A program made the translations under genes and the position numbers. The notes below the pieces were generated by a model, which saw nothing but the letters and a program-made list of their open reading frames with translations, was not told where the DNA came from and did no database searches. Source: Candidatus Peregrinibacteria bacterium (GTDB lineage Bacteria; Patescibacteriota; Gracilibacteria; UM-FILTER-43-11). Taken from it: a stretch of 16,845 bases of DNA. Shown here in pieces: positions 6,589-14,533 of this stretch. The DNA lies in contig JAFGNE010000029.1 in the NCBI GenBank assembly GCA_016927155.1, forward strand, positions 1 to 16,845, given 5' to 3'. How positions within the stretch are numbered: position 1 is the stretch's first letter; the number at the start of each line of letters is the position of its first letter.

Positions 6589-8286
6589 ATGAAAAAACTC
6601 CTCGTTTCCCTTATTATCGGTCTTTTCGCCTGCGCCTCCTTTGCGCTCGCTTACGATGACGTCCCCCCGGATTCCCCGTATTTTTACGCCGTGGAATATC
6701 TGAGGATGAACGACGTTTTTCCGGAGCAGAGGCTTTTTAAGCCTGACACGCTCATTACCAAGTCGGATTTTATCCGCTACCTGGTCAAGCTCAACAATCC
6801 TGAATTTAAGGCGGAAGGCAAAATAAAACTTCCTTTTAAGGATACCAATGACAATTCCACTTATGCCCCTTACTTTGATGAAGCCATCAAATTGGGCATC
6901 CTGGACAAACGTGATGAAAAGGCCGAGCCTTACAAAAAACTGGACCTCATGGAAGCCCTCCGGCTCCTTTTCCATTCACAGAGCATCCCCATCCCCACGC
7001 GTTATGTGTACAGCGAAATGCCGTACAAGGACCTAAAAAACAACAAGGCGGCCATTCCGCTGGTCATGCGCGCGATGGAATTTGACCTGATCACCCCACA
7101 AAAACTGGATTATGTGGGCATTTACCGCCGGATCAGTAAAGCGGAAGCGGCCCGCATGATCTATAAGATGGATCTGGTGAACCTCAAATCCCCCTCATCC
7201 GATTCGGATGCAACCGGCCTGGATATCTTTGACCTGCCCCTGCAGAAAATCATCAGTACCTACCAGCTGATCCAGTCCAACTTTGTGGACCGCGACAAGC
7301 TGGATTCCGACGCTATCGCGGACAAAGCCATGAGGGCCATGACGGAAACCCTGGACGACCCTTATTCGGCTTACCTGAATCCCAAGGAAAACCAGGCTTT
7401 TTCCGATGACCTTGACGGCCAGATTGAAGGGATCGGCGCTTACCTGGCCGTGGAGGAAGAAACAGGAAAAATCACCATCGTTTCCCCGATGAAAAGTTCC
7501 CCTGCCGAAAAAGCGGGCATCTTGCCGGGGGATGTCATCAAAAAAGTGGATGATCTGGATATTTCCGGCCTCACGCTTTACGAAGTGGTCAATAAAATTA
7601 AGGGGCCCAAAGGCACGTCCGTTTCCCTCACGCTCGACCGTAACGGGGGGGCCGTGACGGTAAACGTCATCCGCGACGTCATCATTATCAAAGCCCTTGA
7701 ATATGAAGTGAAAAACGACAACGTGATGGTGGTCCGTCTTGCCGAATTCAATTCAAACGCGGCTTCCGAACTGCAGGAAGTGTCGGAGATCGTTTCCAAT
7801 AATCCGAAAATCAAAGGGGTCATCTTAGACCTTCGCAACAACCCCGGCGGGCTTCTGGACGCCGCCATCAAGGTGCTTGGCTTTTTCCTCCCCGCCAATT
7901 CGGAAGCTGTCATCATTTCCTACAATTATTTCAATTACACGCAAGCCACCGCGGGAAAAGGGGATTTAAGTTCTTATCCCCTGATTGTCCTCATCAACAA
8001 AGGCAGCGCTTCCGCTTCGGAAATCGTAGCGGGCGCGATCAAAGACCATGGCAAGGGCAAAATTATAGGCGAAACCAGCTTCGGCAAAGGCACCGTGCAG
8101 GAAGTGAACTATTTTCTCGACAACTCCAGCCTGAAGCTGACCGTCGCTAGGTGGCTGACTCCCAAAGGGCATGACATCCAAAAGAACGGGATCACTCCGG
8201 ATATTGAAGTGATCAAAGGCACCGGGACGATGGCTGATGAACAGATGGAAAGGGCCCTCTTTGAAATTGATAAAATGACCCGATGA
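6589..8286 (+). CDS. SLH-domain S41 (C-terminal processing) peptidase with PDZ domain
   Basis: This is a 565-residue exported protein. A signal peptide (1-21, ending ASFALA) precedes three S-layer-homology-like repeats. These begin near 24 (DVPPDSPYFYAVEYL), 82 (PFKDTNDNSTYAPYFDEAI) and 144 (MPYKDLKNNKAAIPLVMRAM), and each ends in a helix of the T..E/D....L type. A CtpA/Prc-like helical region (215-275) follows. Then come a PDZ domain (about 275-350, with AEKAGILPGDVI) and the S41 protease core (365-545). Catalytic Ser475 lies in GSASASEIVAG and Lys500 in SFGKGTVQ, the usual 25-residue spacing. Such proteases trim exported or envelope proteins. The SLH repeats suggest tethering to the cell wall or S-layer. 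Its TGA overlaps the maf ATG (ATGA). Confidence 0.93.
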   Translation: MKKLLVSLIIGLFACASFALAYDDVPPDSPYFYAVEYLRMNDVFPEQRLFKPDTLITKSDFIRYLVKLNNPEFKAEGKIKLPFKDTNDNSTYAPYFDEAIKLGILDKRDEKAEPYKKLDLMEALRLLFHSQSIPIPTRYVYSEMPYKDLKNNKAAIPLVMRAMEFDLITPQKLDYVGIYRRISKAEAARMIYKMDLVNLKSPSSDSDATGLDIFDLPLQKIISTYQLIQSNFVDRDKLDSDAIADKAMRAMTETLDDPYSAYLNPKENQAFSDDLDGQIEGIGAYLAVEEETGKITIVSPMKSSPAEKAGILPGDVIKKVDDLDISGLTLYEVVNKIKGPKGTSVSLTLDRNGGAVTVNVIRDVIIIKALEYEVKNDNVMVVRLAEFNSNAASELQEVSEIVSNNPKIKGVILDLRNNPGGLLDAAIKVLGFFLPANSEAVIISYNYFNYTQATAGKGDLSSYPLIVLINKGSASASEIVAGAIKDHGKGKIIGETSFGKGTVQEVNYFLDNSSLKLTVARWLTPKGHDIQKNGITPDIEVIKGTGTMADEQMERALFEIDKMTR

Positions 8287-8855
8287 AAAAACCGCTCATC
8301 CTGGCCTCCGAAAGCCCGCAAAGGAAACAAATCCTGAAAAAGCTTGGGGTCCCGTTTGTCGCCATTCCGGCGCGCATCGATGAGCATTATAGCGGCCTTT
8401 CCCGGCCTTTTGCCGTCGCCAGGCGGATCGCCTTAAGGAAAGCGGAAACCGTGGCGCAACGCTATCCGCATGACTGGATACTGGGATGCGATACGATTGT
8501 AGTCCTCCCGAACGCGGAAATCGCCGGAAAACCCAAAAGCCGCGCGGACGCCAAACGCGTCCTTAGTCTTTACCGCAACGCCCACTGTGACGTATATTCC
8601 GGGCTGGCGCTTGTGAACAAATTATTGAATAAAAAATTTGTTCAATATGCGAAAACACGGATTCATTTCAGGGAAATCGACGCCGCTGAAATCAAGCGCT
8701 ATCTGGATAGCGGCGACTGGTACGGGCGCTCCGGTTCGCTGACCATAGAAACCGCCGACAAAAAAGGCTGGATCAGAAAAATAGCAGGGGATTACTGGAA
8801 TGTGGTCGGGCTTCCTGTCCTTTTGCTCCGGAAGATGCTGAAAAGGATTGAATAA
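8283..8855 (+). CDS. maf: Maf/YhdE-family nucleoside triphosphate pyrophosphatase
   Basis: This 190-residue protein has the Maf signature LASESPQRKQIL (7-18), the acidic catalytic motif GCDTIVV (68-74; Asp70) and GKP (82-84). It also has DVYSGLAL (103-110), SGDWYGRSGSLTIE (143-156) and YWNVVGLPVLLL near the end. Family members hydrolyse non-canonical or excess nucleotides (dTTP, UTP, pseudo-UTP or m7GTP, depending on subfamily) to monophosphates. Substitutions such as WYGRSGSLTIE for the usual FDKAGAYGIQ stop me assigning a substrate. It overlaps the S41 peptidase gene by 4 bp and is probably translated by coupling. The purA promoter lies across its 3' end. Confidence 0.93.
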   Translation: MKKPLILASESPQRKQILKKLGVPFVAIPARIDEHYSGLSRPFAVARRIALRKAETVAQRYPHDWILGCDTIVVLPNAEIAGKPKSRADAKRVLSLYRNAHCDVYSGLALVNKLLNKKFVQYAKTRIHFREIDAAEIKRYLDSGDWYGRSGSLTIETADKKGWIRKIAGDYWNVVGLPVLLLRKMLKRIE

Positions 8856-8876
8856 GGGGGCGGCATTTGGTACTAT
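8848..8876 (+). promoter_or_regulatory. Putative promoter of purA
   Basis: TTGAAT (8848-8853) and TACTAT (8871-8876) are spaced by 17 bp. The -35 overlaps the last codons of maf. The predicted start near 8883 gives a leader of about 20 nt to ATG 8903. It also argues against the in-frame TTG at 8867, which would lie upstream of the transcription start. Confidence 0.5.
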
Positions 8877-8902
8877 TACGACCGCGTCTTAACCTATTGC
8901 CC

Positions 8903-10219
8903 ATGCCCCTTTCCATCAAAAAACCCGCCGACATGCTCAAAAAGCTCGGCCAGGTCGTTTATATTGCAGGAACCCAATGGGGCGATGAGGGAAAGGGAAA
9001 ACTGGTGGACATCCTTTCAGAGAAATACGATGTCATCGCCAGGTCCTGTGGCGGCGCCAATGCAGGGCATACCATCATCTGCACGCGCAACGGCAAAGCG
9101 GAAAAGTTCGTTTTTCACCTTCTCCCTTCCGGCATTTTGCATGAAGGAAAAATCTGCCTGATCGGGAACGGGACGGTCATCCACGCGCCCACGCTTGTCG
9201 AGGAAATCCGGAGCCTGAAAGAGCAGGGGATCGACGCCCGAAGCCGGCTCCTCATTTCCGACCGCGCCCACCTTATTTTCGAATACCATAAAAAAATTGA
9301 TGAGATCCAGGAAGAACGCAAAGGCAGCCTTAAGGTAGGCACCACCAAACGCGGCATCGGCCCCGCGTATACGGATAAAATCGAACGCCGCGGCATCCGG
9401 ATGGGGGAACTTAAAAATTTTGAATCTTTCGCAAAACGCTTGCGCGAAAACGCCGAACACCACATGAAAACGTACGGCTTCCACTATGACATGGAACAGG
9501 AAATCAATTTTTATAAGGACGCCCTTGAACTGCTTTCACCGCTCATCGTGAACACGGCGCAGTACCTGGATGACGCCTATAAAGCCGGCAAAAATATCCT
9601 TGTTGAAGGCGCCCAGGGCACTCATCTGGATATTGATTTTGGCACTTACCCTTTCGTCACCTCCTCCACCACCATAAGCGGGGGGGCCGTAACGGGGCTT
9701 GGTGTCGCGCCCAACCGCCTTTCCAATATCATCGGCATCGTCAAGGCCTACACCACCCGCGTGGGAGCCGGGCCTTTTCCCACGGAACTTTCCAACTTTG
9801 AAGGCGAGATGCTCCGCGAAAAAGGCGTTGAATTCGGCGCCACCACCGGCCGGCCGCGCCGGTGCGGATGGTTCGATTCGACCGTTGTCAAAAATGCCAT
9901 CACATTGAATGGCATCACCAGCATCAACCTGACCAAACTGGACGTGCTGACCGGTTTTAAGACCGTGAAAATCGGCACCCGTTACAAACTGGACGGAGAA
10001 GAAATACGCTTTATCCCCGCTTCACTTGAGGATTTCCAAAAAGTTGAAGTGGAATACGAGGAAATGCCCGGGTGGAATGAAAGCATCGCCAAAGCCCGGA
10101 AATTCAAAGACCTCCCGAAAAACGCCAAAAATTATGTTGAACGCCTGGAAAGCCTCCTCAATACCCCCATTAATTTTATCGGCACCGGCGCCCATCGGGA
10201 CGAGATAATTTTACGCTAA
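8903..10219 (+). CDS. purA: Adenylosuccinate synthase
   Basis: From ATG 8903 the product is 438 residues. It carries the P-loop-like GTQWGDEGKGK (23-33, with the catalytic Asp equivalent at 28), CGGANAGHT (49-57, catalytic His56) and TTKRGIGPAY. Further on are ILVEGAQGTHLDIDFGTYPF-type and TRVGAGPFPTE segments and GATTGRPRRCGWFD near the IMP/GTP site. It joins IMP and aspartate with GTP hydrolysis, the first committed step to AMP. The frame is open upstream to a TTG at 8867, but the promoter position excludes it. A further in-frame ATG at 8933 (MLKKLGQVVYIAG) is closer to the canonical N-terminus and is an alternative start. Its stop overlaps the next gene (TAATG). Confidence 0.97.
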   Translation: MPLSIKKPADMLKKLGQVVYIAGTQWGDEGKGKLVDILSEKYDVIARSCGGANAGHTIICTRNGKAEKFVFHLLPSGILHEGKICLIGNGTVIHAPTLVEEIRSLKEQGIDARSRLLISDRAHLIFEYHKKIDEIQEERKGSLKVGTTKRGIGPAYTDKIERRGIRMGELKNFESFAKRLRENAEHHMKTYGFHYDMEQEINFYKDALELLSPLIVNTAQYLDDAYKAGKNILVEGAQGTHLDIDFGTYPFVTSSTTISGGAVTGLGVAPNRLSNIIGIVKAYTTRVGAGPFPTELSNFEGEMLREKGVEFGATTGRPRRCGWFDSTVVKNAITLNGITSINLTKLDVLTGFKTVKIGTRYKLDGEEIRFIPASLEDFQKVEVEYEEMPGWNESIAKARKFKDLPKNAKNYVERLESLLNTPINFIGTGAHRDEIILR

Positions 10220-10740
10220 TGTATGAAGTTGAGGCCAAGGCCCCTTTCAAAAAATCCGATTACGCCCGCCTGAAACGGGAAATCCTGAAAGTGGCCCGTT
10301 TTGTGAAAAAAACGGCTAAAAAAGATTTTTATTTCCCCGGTTTCAAAACCTTGATGATCCGCCTGCGGGTGGAAGGGGAAAGGGGAATGATGACGATTAA
10401 GGCCAAATCCAGGGCGGGCGGAGTGGAATCCAATGAAGAAAGGGAATGGGAAGTAAAAGACCCCCCCGCTTTCCTGCGGTTCATGAAAAAAGCCGGACTC
10501 CCGCTCACCCTCAAAAAACAAAAGTTTTCCGAAGTTTTCAGCAAAGGCCCTTTTTCCATTGAACTCAATCGCGTCACGGGCCTGGGATATTACCTGGAAA
10601 TCGAAACCATGGTAAAATCGAAAAGCTCTGCAAAGGCCGCCCGAAAAAAACTGCTCCTGCTTTTCCGCCATTTTGGGTTCAATCCGTCTGATCTTGAAAA
10701 CAAGTATTATCTGGAACTTCTCAGGAAAAAAAACCATTAA
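10219..10740 (+). CDS. CYTH-domain protein (class IV adenylate cyclase / triphosphatase-like)
   Basis: This 173-residue protein opens with MYEVEAK, the ExExK signature of the CYTH triphosphate tunnel fold. Alternating basic and acidic strands follow: LMIRLRVEGERG, MMTIKAKSR, EEREWEV, FSIELNRVTGLGYYLEIET. The C-terminal helices are rich in Lys. These charged residues line the tunnel that binds triphosphate substrates and metal ions. Relatives include CyaB adenylate cyclases, thiamine triphosphatases and inorganic triphosphatases. Sequence alone does not separate these activities, and no partner gene clarifies it. The ATG overlaps the last base of the purA stop and the ftsA-like ATG follows 3 bp after its stop, so the three form one unit. 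No SD. Confidence 0.88.
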   Translation: MYEVEAKAPFKKSDYARLKREILKVARFVKKTAKKDFYFPGFKTLMIRLRVEGERGMMTIKAKSRAGGVESNEEREWEVKDPPAFLRFMKKAGLPLTLKKQKFSEVFSKGPFSIELNRVTGLGYYLEIETMVKSKSSAKAARKKLLLLFRHFGFNPSDLENKYYLELLRKKNH

Positions 10741-10743
10741 ACC

Positions 10744-12012
10744 ATGTTTTTCAACCTTTTTAGGCGCAAACCGCAGGACGAGGCTTACCTGGCTGTCGAT
10801 ATCGGCACTGAAACCGTGAAAGCGGCCGTTTTTATGATTGAAGAAAAGCACGGCGTTACAGGGGAAGTAATCGGCAAAAGAGCTGTCATCAAAGGTTTCG
10901 GAAAAATAAACCACAAAGCGGGGGAGGGGGCGCTCCTGGATATCGCGAATACCCTTGCAAGCTCGCAGGAAGCCATCGCGGCCGCCAGCCGCGAGGCGCA
11001 GCGCAAACCTTCCAGGCTGGTTTTAGGGATCGCCGGCGAATTCATAAAGGGCTCCACTTCAACCGAAAGCTATTCGCGTGAAGATCATGAAGCCAAAATC
11101 AACCTTTCGGAACTCCGGAATATCGTCCACAAGCTGGAATGGCGGGCGTTCGCCGAATCCCGCCGGAAACTCAGTGAGGAAACCGGGTATTCCGAAATCG
11201 ACATCAAGCTCATCCATACTGCCGTTGTTGACGTGCGCATTGACGGGTATAAAGTCACCAACCCATTGGGATTCCAGGGGAAAAAGGTGGACATGTCTAT
11301 TTTTAACGCGTTCGCGCCGCTCACCCACCATGGAGCCATCCATAATATCGCCGAAGAGCTTGGCGTCGAACTTCTCGGCATCATTTCCGAACCTTACGCC
11401 CTCTCGCATTCTTTGGAAGGAGCGGAGGGCAACCTTTCCGCCATTTTGGTTGACGTGGGCGGGGGAACGACGGATATCGCCGTCATTTCAAACGGTTGCG
11501 TGGTCGGGTCCCGGATGTTCGCCATCGGCGGCAGGACATTCACCAAGCGCCTGGCCGTTGAACTCAATATTTCCATCGCGGAAGCGGAAAAACTTAAATT
11601 TTCCTATACGGCCGACAAACTGGAACAGAAATCCCGTAAAATCATTTCCGACATCATCGAAAGCGATACGGAAATCTGGCTTGAAGGCGTGGAGCTCGCC
11701 CTTTCCGAATTTCGGCAAATCGAGGTCCTGCCTTCCAAAATCCTCCTTTCCGGAGGCGGCGCTTACCTGCCCGAAATCAAAAACGCCCTTAACAACGAAA
11801 AATGGCACAAAAAACTCCATTTCGCCCACGCCCCCCAGGCCCAGTTTATGCGACCGAGCGATATTCCTGCCGTGATTGATGAAACAAAAAAAATTAAGGA
11901 AAGGGAAGACATCATGCCCATGGCGCTTGTCAATGCCGGCATTGAACTTTCCGGCGAAGAGAACGTTATGCAAAAAACGCTCCAGAAAGTGATAGGAATC
12001 ATGAAAGTTTAA
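10744..12012 (+). CDS. FtsA/PilM-type actin-like ATPase (SHS2-domain protein)
   Basis: This 422-residue protein has the actin-family nucleotide pocket: phosphate-1 loop VDIGTETVK (18-26), phosphate-2 loop DVGGGTTDIAV (237-247) and adenosine motif LSGGGAYLPE (335-344). Between them (about 90-190) lies an inserted SHS2/1C domain, as in FtsA and PilM rather than MreB. Its C-terminus (ENVMQKTLQKVIGIMKV) looks like a short amphipathic helix, as in the membrane-targeting tail of FtsA. FtsA tethers FtsZ to the membrane; PilM is part of the type IV pilus inner-membrane platform. No ftsZ or pil gene is in the window. FtsA-like seems more likely because of the C-terminal helix, but this is an inference. 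It is the last gene of the purA unit. Confidence 0.82.
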   Translation: MFFNLFRRKPQDEAYLAVDIGTETVKAAVFMIEEKHGVTGEVIGKRAVIKGFGKINHKAGEGALLDIANTLASSQEAIAAASREAQRKPSRLVLGIAGEFIKGSTSTESYSREDHEAKINLSELRNIVHKLEWRAFAESRRKLSEETGYSEIDIKLIHTAVVDVRIDGYKVTNPLGFQGKKVDMSIFNAFAPLTHHGAIHNIAEELGVELLGIISEPYALSHSLEGAEGNLSAILVDVGGGTTDIAVISNGCVVGSRMFAIGGRTFTKRLAVELNISIAEAEKLKFSYTADKLEQKSRKIISDIIESDTEIWLEGVELALSEFRQIEVLPSKILLSGGGAYLPEIKNALNNEKWHKKLHFAHAPQAQFMRPSDIPAVIDETKKIKEREDIMPMALVNAGIELSGEENVMQKTLQKVIGIMKV

Positions 12013-12057
12013 CCTGTAAACGTAAAGAGAGGAGTGTTTTTCCTCCAATCTTTAATC

Positions 12058-12079
12058 CCGTACAATGTATCTTGTACGG
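12058..12079. terminator. Hairpin between convergent genes, possible bidirectional terminator without a U-tract
   Basis: CCGTACAA (12058-12065) and TTGTACGG (12072-12079) form a perfect 8-bp stem with a 6-nt loop, located between the convergent stops at 12012 and 12084. A second weaker hairpin, GAGGA/TCCTC, spans 12030-12045. Neither strand shows a T-run after the stem, so intrinsic termination is uncertain. Confidence 0.4.
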
Positions 12080-12083
12080 ACTG

Positions 12084-12857
12084 TTAAACCTGTTCCGCCT
12101 GGATAATAAGCCTTCTCAAGGCGGTCCCAACCGGCGTGCAAGTCATCAACGTGGCTATTTTTTTGTCTTTAGGCTGGAAAAGCACGTCCACATTGGTGGG
12201 CTGGACTTCTATTTTATTGTAAACCCTGTAGGAATATTTGACCTGTTTGCTGTAAATGTAGAACATATCGCCGGATTCCAGTTTCGCGAGAAGCGCGAAA
12301 ACATCCTTAAATTTACCCGAATCCCATGGGTAATAGGAACTGTGGCCAGTGATAAAGATATTGCCGAATTGCCCCGCCTTCGCCGTGCCGGGGTAGCGTA
12401 CGACGCCTTTCTGGAGCCCACCCTGGATCTGCTTTTCCAGTTCAGCCCAATTTTCGCCTTCAATATGTTCAGTGCCCATTTCGATAATAGGGATGCTTTT
12501 TCCGAGCTTCGGAATAATGATGCGGTTGTCTGTGGGGGCGATAGGAAAATCCACCCAATCAAAAACCTTGCGCGTGTCCTTGGTGTCAGGAAGGACAGGC
12601 AGGAATTTACCGGAGGAAAGTTCCGCCTTTTTGGGGGTAATAGAAACTTCCAGCGCTTTTTCCGCCTGGGCCTGCGCTTTCGGATTGAGTTCATTCAACA
12701 GAATTTCCCGGTAGGCGGAAAAATTGATAGCGAAAAAAGAAAGGGTGAAAATCATGCCCGTGACTACCACAAAACGGACGAATTGCCAAAAACGGTCACC
12801 CAGAGTGGTTTTTTTTAACGAGTCCCCTGCTCTTTCCGCATTATTTTGCTGATACAT
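12084..12857 (-). CDS. Membrane-anchored sortase (class not assigned)
   Basis: From ATG 12857 the product is 257 residues. It has a short charged cytoplasmic N-terminus, one membrane helix (about 26-48) and a linker. The catalytic sortase barrel follows (about 105-257). The triad is visible: His172 in TGHSSYYPW, Cys240 in TLMTC, and Arg at 248/249 in TALRR. Sortases cleave a C-terminal sorting signal and ligate the protein to a surface acceptor, or polymerise pilins. No LPXTG-type sorting signal is present in any protein of the window, so the substrate lies elsewhere. The frame is open upstream to 12923, but the -10 element within that extension supports 12857. It lies downstream of metG with a likely terminator between, so it appears independently transcribed. 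Confidence 0.9.
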   Translation of the reverse strand: MYQQNNAERAGDSLKKTTLGDRFWQFVRFVVVTGMIFTLSFFAINFSAYREILLNELNPKAQAQAEKALEVSITPKKAELSSGKFLPVLPDTKDTRKVFDWVDFPIAPTDNRIIIPKLGKSIPIIEMGTEHIEGENWAELEKQIQGGLQKGVVRYPGTAKAGQFGNIFITGHSSYYPWDSGKFKDVFALLAKLESGDMFYIYSKQVKYSYRVYNKIEVQPTNVDVLFQPKDKKIATLMTCTPVGTALRRLIIQAEQV

Positions 12858-12866
12858 TTTCCTTAT

Positions 12867-12895
12867 ATTATACCAAAATTTAGCTTTAAAAACAA
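12867..12895 (-). promoter_or_regulatory. Putative promoter of the sortase gene, giving a nearly leaderless mRNA
   Basis: On the minus strand TTGTTT (12890-12895) and a perfect TATAAT (12867-12872) are spaced by 17 bp. The -10 ends 9 bp before the ATG at 12857, so transcription would begin about 2-3 nt before the start codon. A second possible promoter lies upstream: a perfect TTGACA (12937-12942), 17 bp from a poor -10, TAATGT (12914-12919). Confidence 0.55.
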
Positions 12896-12922
12896 CTGAC
12901 GGAGGCATAAAAAACATTAACA

Positions 12923-12959
12923 TTTTTTTAAAAAAATGTCAACTCCTTTTCCGAAAAGG
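12923..12959 (-). terminator. Probable intrinsic terminator of metG
   Basis: Read on the minus strand just after the metG stop, a 6-bp hairpin CCTTTT/AAAAGG with a 3-nt loop (12945-12959) is followed 5 nt later by the tract ACATTTTTTT. The T-run is also half of a 20-bp perfect A/T palindrome (12920-12939), which is followed by another T-run near 12908-12914. The GC content of the stem is low, so efficiency is uncertain. Confidence 0.5.
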
Positions 12960-12961
12960 CC

Positions 12962-14482
12962 TCAGGTTTCCACGCGCGGAAAAATAATCGAAGCCTCCCC
13001 CAGCTTTTTCCATTTGCCCGCAAGCGCCCCCCAGCCCTGTTCGTTTTTGGTATCGATTTCAGGGGGAAGTCCCAATTGCTGGCGCATTTTGATTGAGGCC
13101 GTTGGGATAAAAGGACTGATAAGGATGCTGACATGGCGCAAAACTTCCAGCAAATGGCAAAGCACTCCCCTCCCCTCCTGCGGATCGGTTTTAAGGAGCG
13201 ACCAGGGTTTTGTTTCGTCAATAATCCTATTGGCGAAATCAATCAGCCGCCACACATGGAAAATGGCTTCGTGGAGGTTGTACTCCTCCATGTCCGCCCC
13301 ATATTTCCTCCAGGTATCGTCCACTTTTGTCTTAAAAACTTCACCGCCTTTTTTAAAATCAAAATCCGTGATGCCGTTACGGGTAACCAGGGTATGGACG
13401 CGATTCAGAAGGTTGCCTAAATTATTGGCCAAATCCGAGTTATAGCGCTCCACAAAAAGCGTGTCGGAATAATCGCCGTCACGGCCCACGGGTATCTCGC
13501 GGAGCAGGTAATACCGGAGCGCGTCTTTTCCGTACTTCCTGGCGATTTCAACGGGATCGACCCCATTGCCCAATGTTTTGCTCATCTTGGCGCCGTTATG
13601 GGTAATGAAACCGTGCACAAGGATTGACCTGGGCAGGGGCACGCCCGCGGAAAGCAGCATGCCGATCCAGATGCCGGCATGGAACCTCACAATATCTTTC
13701 CCGATGACATGCATATCGGCGGGCCAGTATTTTTTGAAAAGGGCGGAATTTTCGCCATAGCCGATGGCGGAAATATAATTGGTGAGGGCGTCGCACCACA
13801 CGTACATCACCTGGCCGGGATCGCCGGGGACATCCACCCCCCACGGCAGCACTTCCCGCGGGCGGGAAAAACTGACGTCATAAAGGCCTTCTTTAAGCAC
13901 GTTCAGGAATTCGTTTTTGCGCTCGGAGGGGATGATACGGAGCTGGTCGGTTTCGATGAGTTCCCGAATTTTTTCGCTGTATTTGGAAAGCCTGAAAAAA
14001 TAATTTTTTTCCTTCACAATGGCCGGCGGCTTCAGGTGAACCGGACAATTGCCATCCACCAGGTCGCGCACCGCCATGAACGCTTCACACCCTTCGCAAT
14101 AAAGCCCCTCGTATTCCTTTTCGTAAATATCCCCGCTTTTTTCCAGAGCTTTCCAAAGCTTCTGGCAGGCGGGCCAATGGCGTTTTTTATCTGTGGTCTG
14201 TATGAAATCGTCGTAAGACAAATCCATGATGTCTTTCAGGCTCTTGTAAATAGCCGCGTTCTCATCCACAAGCTGCTGCGGCTCTTTCCCCGCCTTTTTG
14301 GCGGTGGAATAAATCTTCACCCCATGCTCATCGGTGCCGGTCAAAAAATAAACATCCTGCCCCGTCATGCGCTTGTACCGGGCAATGGTATCCGTCTGGA
14401 CAAATTCCAGCGCGTGCCCCATGTGCGGCGGCGCGTTCACGTAAGCGATGGCGGTCGTGATGTAAAACTTTTTGGAAGGCAT
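12962..14482 (-). CDS. metG: Methionyl-tRNA synthetase
   Basis: This 506-residue class I aminoacyl-tRNA synthetase has the HIGH motif as HMGH (20-23). A single Zn knuckle is formed by C129, C132, C146 and H149 (CEGC...CPVH). The KMSKS loop reads KMSKT (299-303), and an anticodon-binding helical domain follows from about 345. The TGTDEHG motif (48-54) and VWCDALTNYISAIGY (228-242) are typical of MetRS. It lacks the C-terminal EMAP/Trbp111-like dimerisation domain; the protein stops shortly after the anticodon-binding region. KMSKT in place of KMSKS is a tolerated variant. It lies 51 bp after the last pilin-like gene on the same strand. No convincing promoter or terminator is visible in that gap, so co-transcription is possible. 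No SD. Confidence 0.97.
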   Translation of the reverse strand: MPSKKFYITTAIAYVNAPPHMGHALEFVQTDTIARYKRMTGQDVYFLTGTDEHGVKIYSTAKKAGKEPQQLVDENAAIYKSLKDIMDLSYDDFIQTTDKKRHWPACQKLWKALEKSGDIYEKEYEGLYCEGCEAFMAVRDLVDGNCPVHLKPPAIVKEKNYFFRLSKYSEKIRELIETDQLRIIPSERKNEFLNVLKEGLYDVSFSRPREVLPWGVDVPGDPGQVMYVWCDALTNYISAIGYGENSALFKKYWPADMHVIGKDIVRFHAGIWIGMLLSAGVPLPRSILVHGFITHNGAKMSKTLGNGVDPVEIARKYGKDALRYYLLREIPVGRDGDYSDTLFVERYNSDLANNLGNLLNRVHTLVTRNGITDFDFKKGGEVFKTKVDDTWRKYGADMEEYNLHEAIFHVWRLIDFANRIIDETKPWSLLKTDPQEGRGVLCHLLEVLRHVSILISPFIPTASIKMRQQLGLPPEIDTKNEQGWGALAGKWKKLGEASIIFPRVET

Positions 14483-14533
14483 AACAAAATAAGGCTATAA
14501 CGCGGTAAAGATACAGCAAAACAGCGCCAAATA

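Noticed and set aside
8867..8902. TTG-initiated extension of purA
   Set aside because: The TTG lies within the predicted promoter, upstream of the expected transcription start, and the extra residues do not match adenylosuccinate synthases.
12858..12923. Upstream ATG starts for the sortase gene (12923, 12907)
   Set aside because: The extension spans the well-formed TTGTTT-17-TATAAT promoter and adds nothing sortase-like. A transcript from the weaker upstream TTGACA element could make 12907 possible, so this is not fully excluded.
13679..14500. 273-residue open frame on the plus strand
   Set aside because: Antisense shadow of metG, whose HMGH, Zn knuckle and KMSKT motifs are clear.
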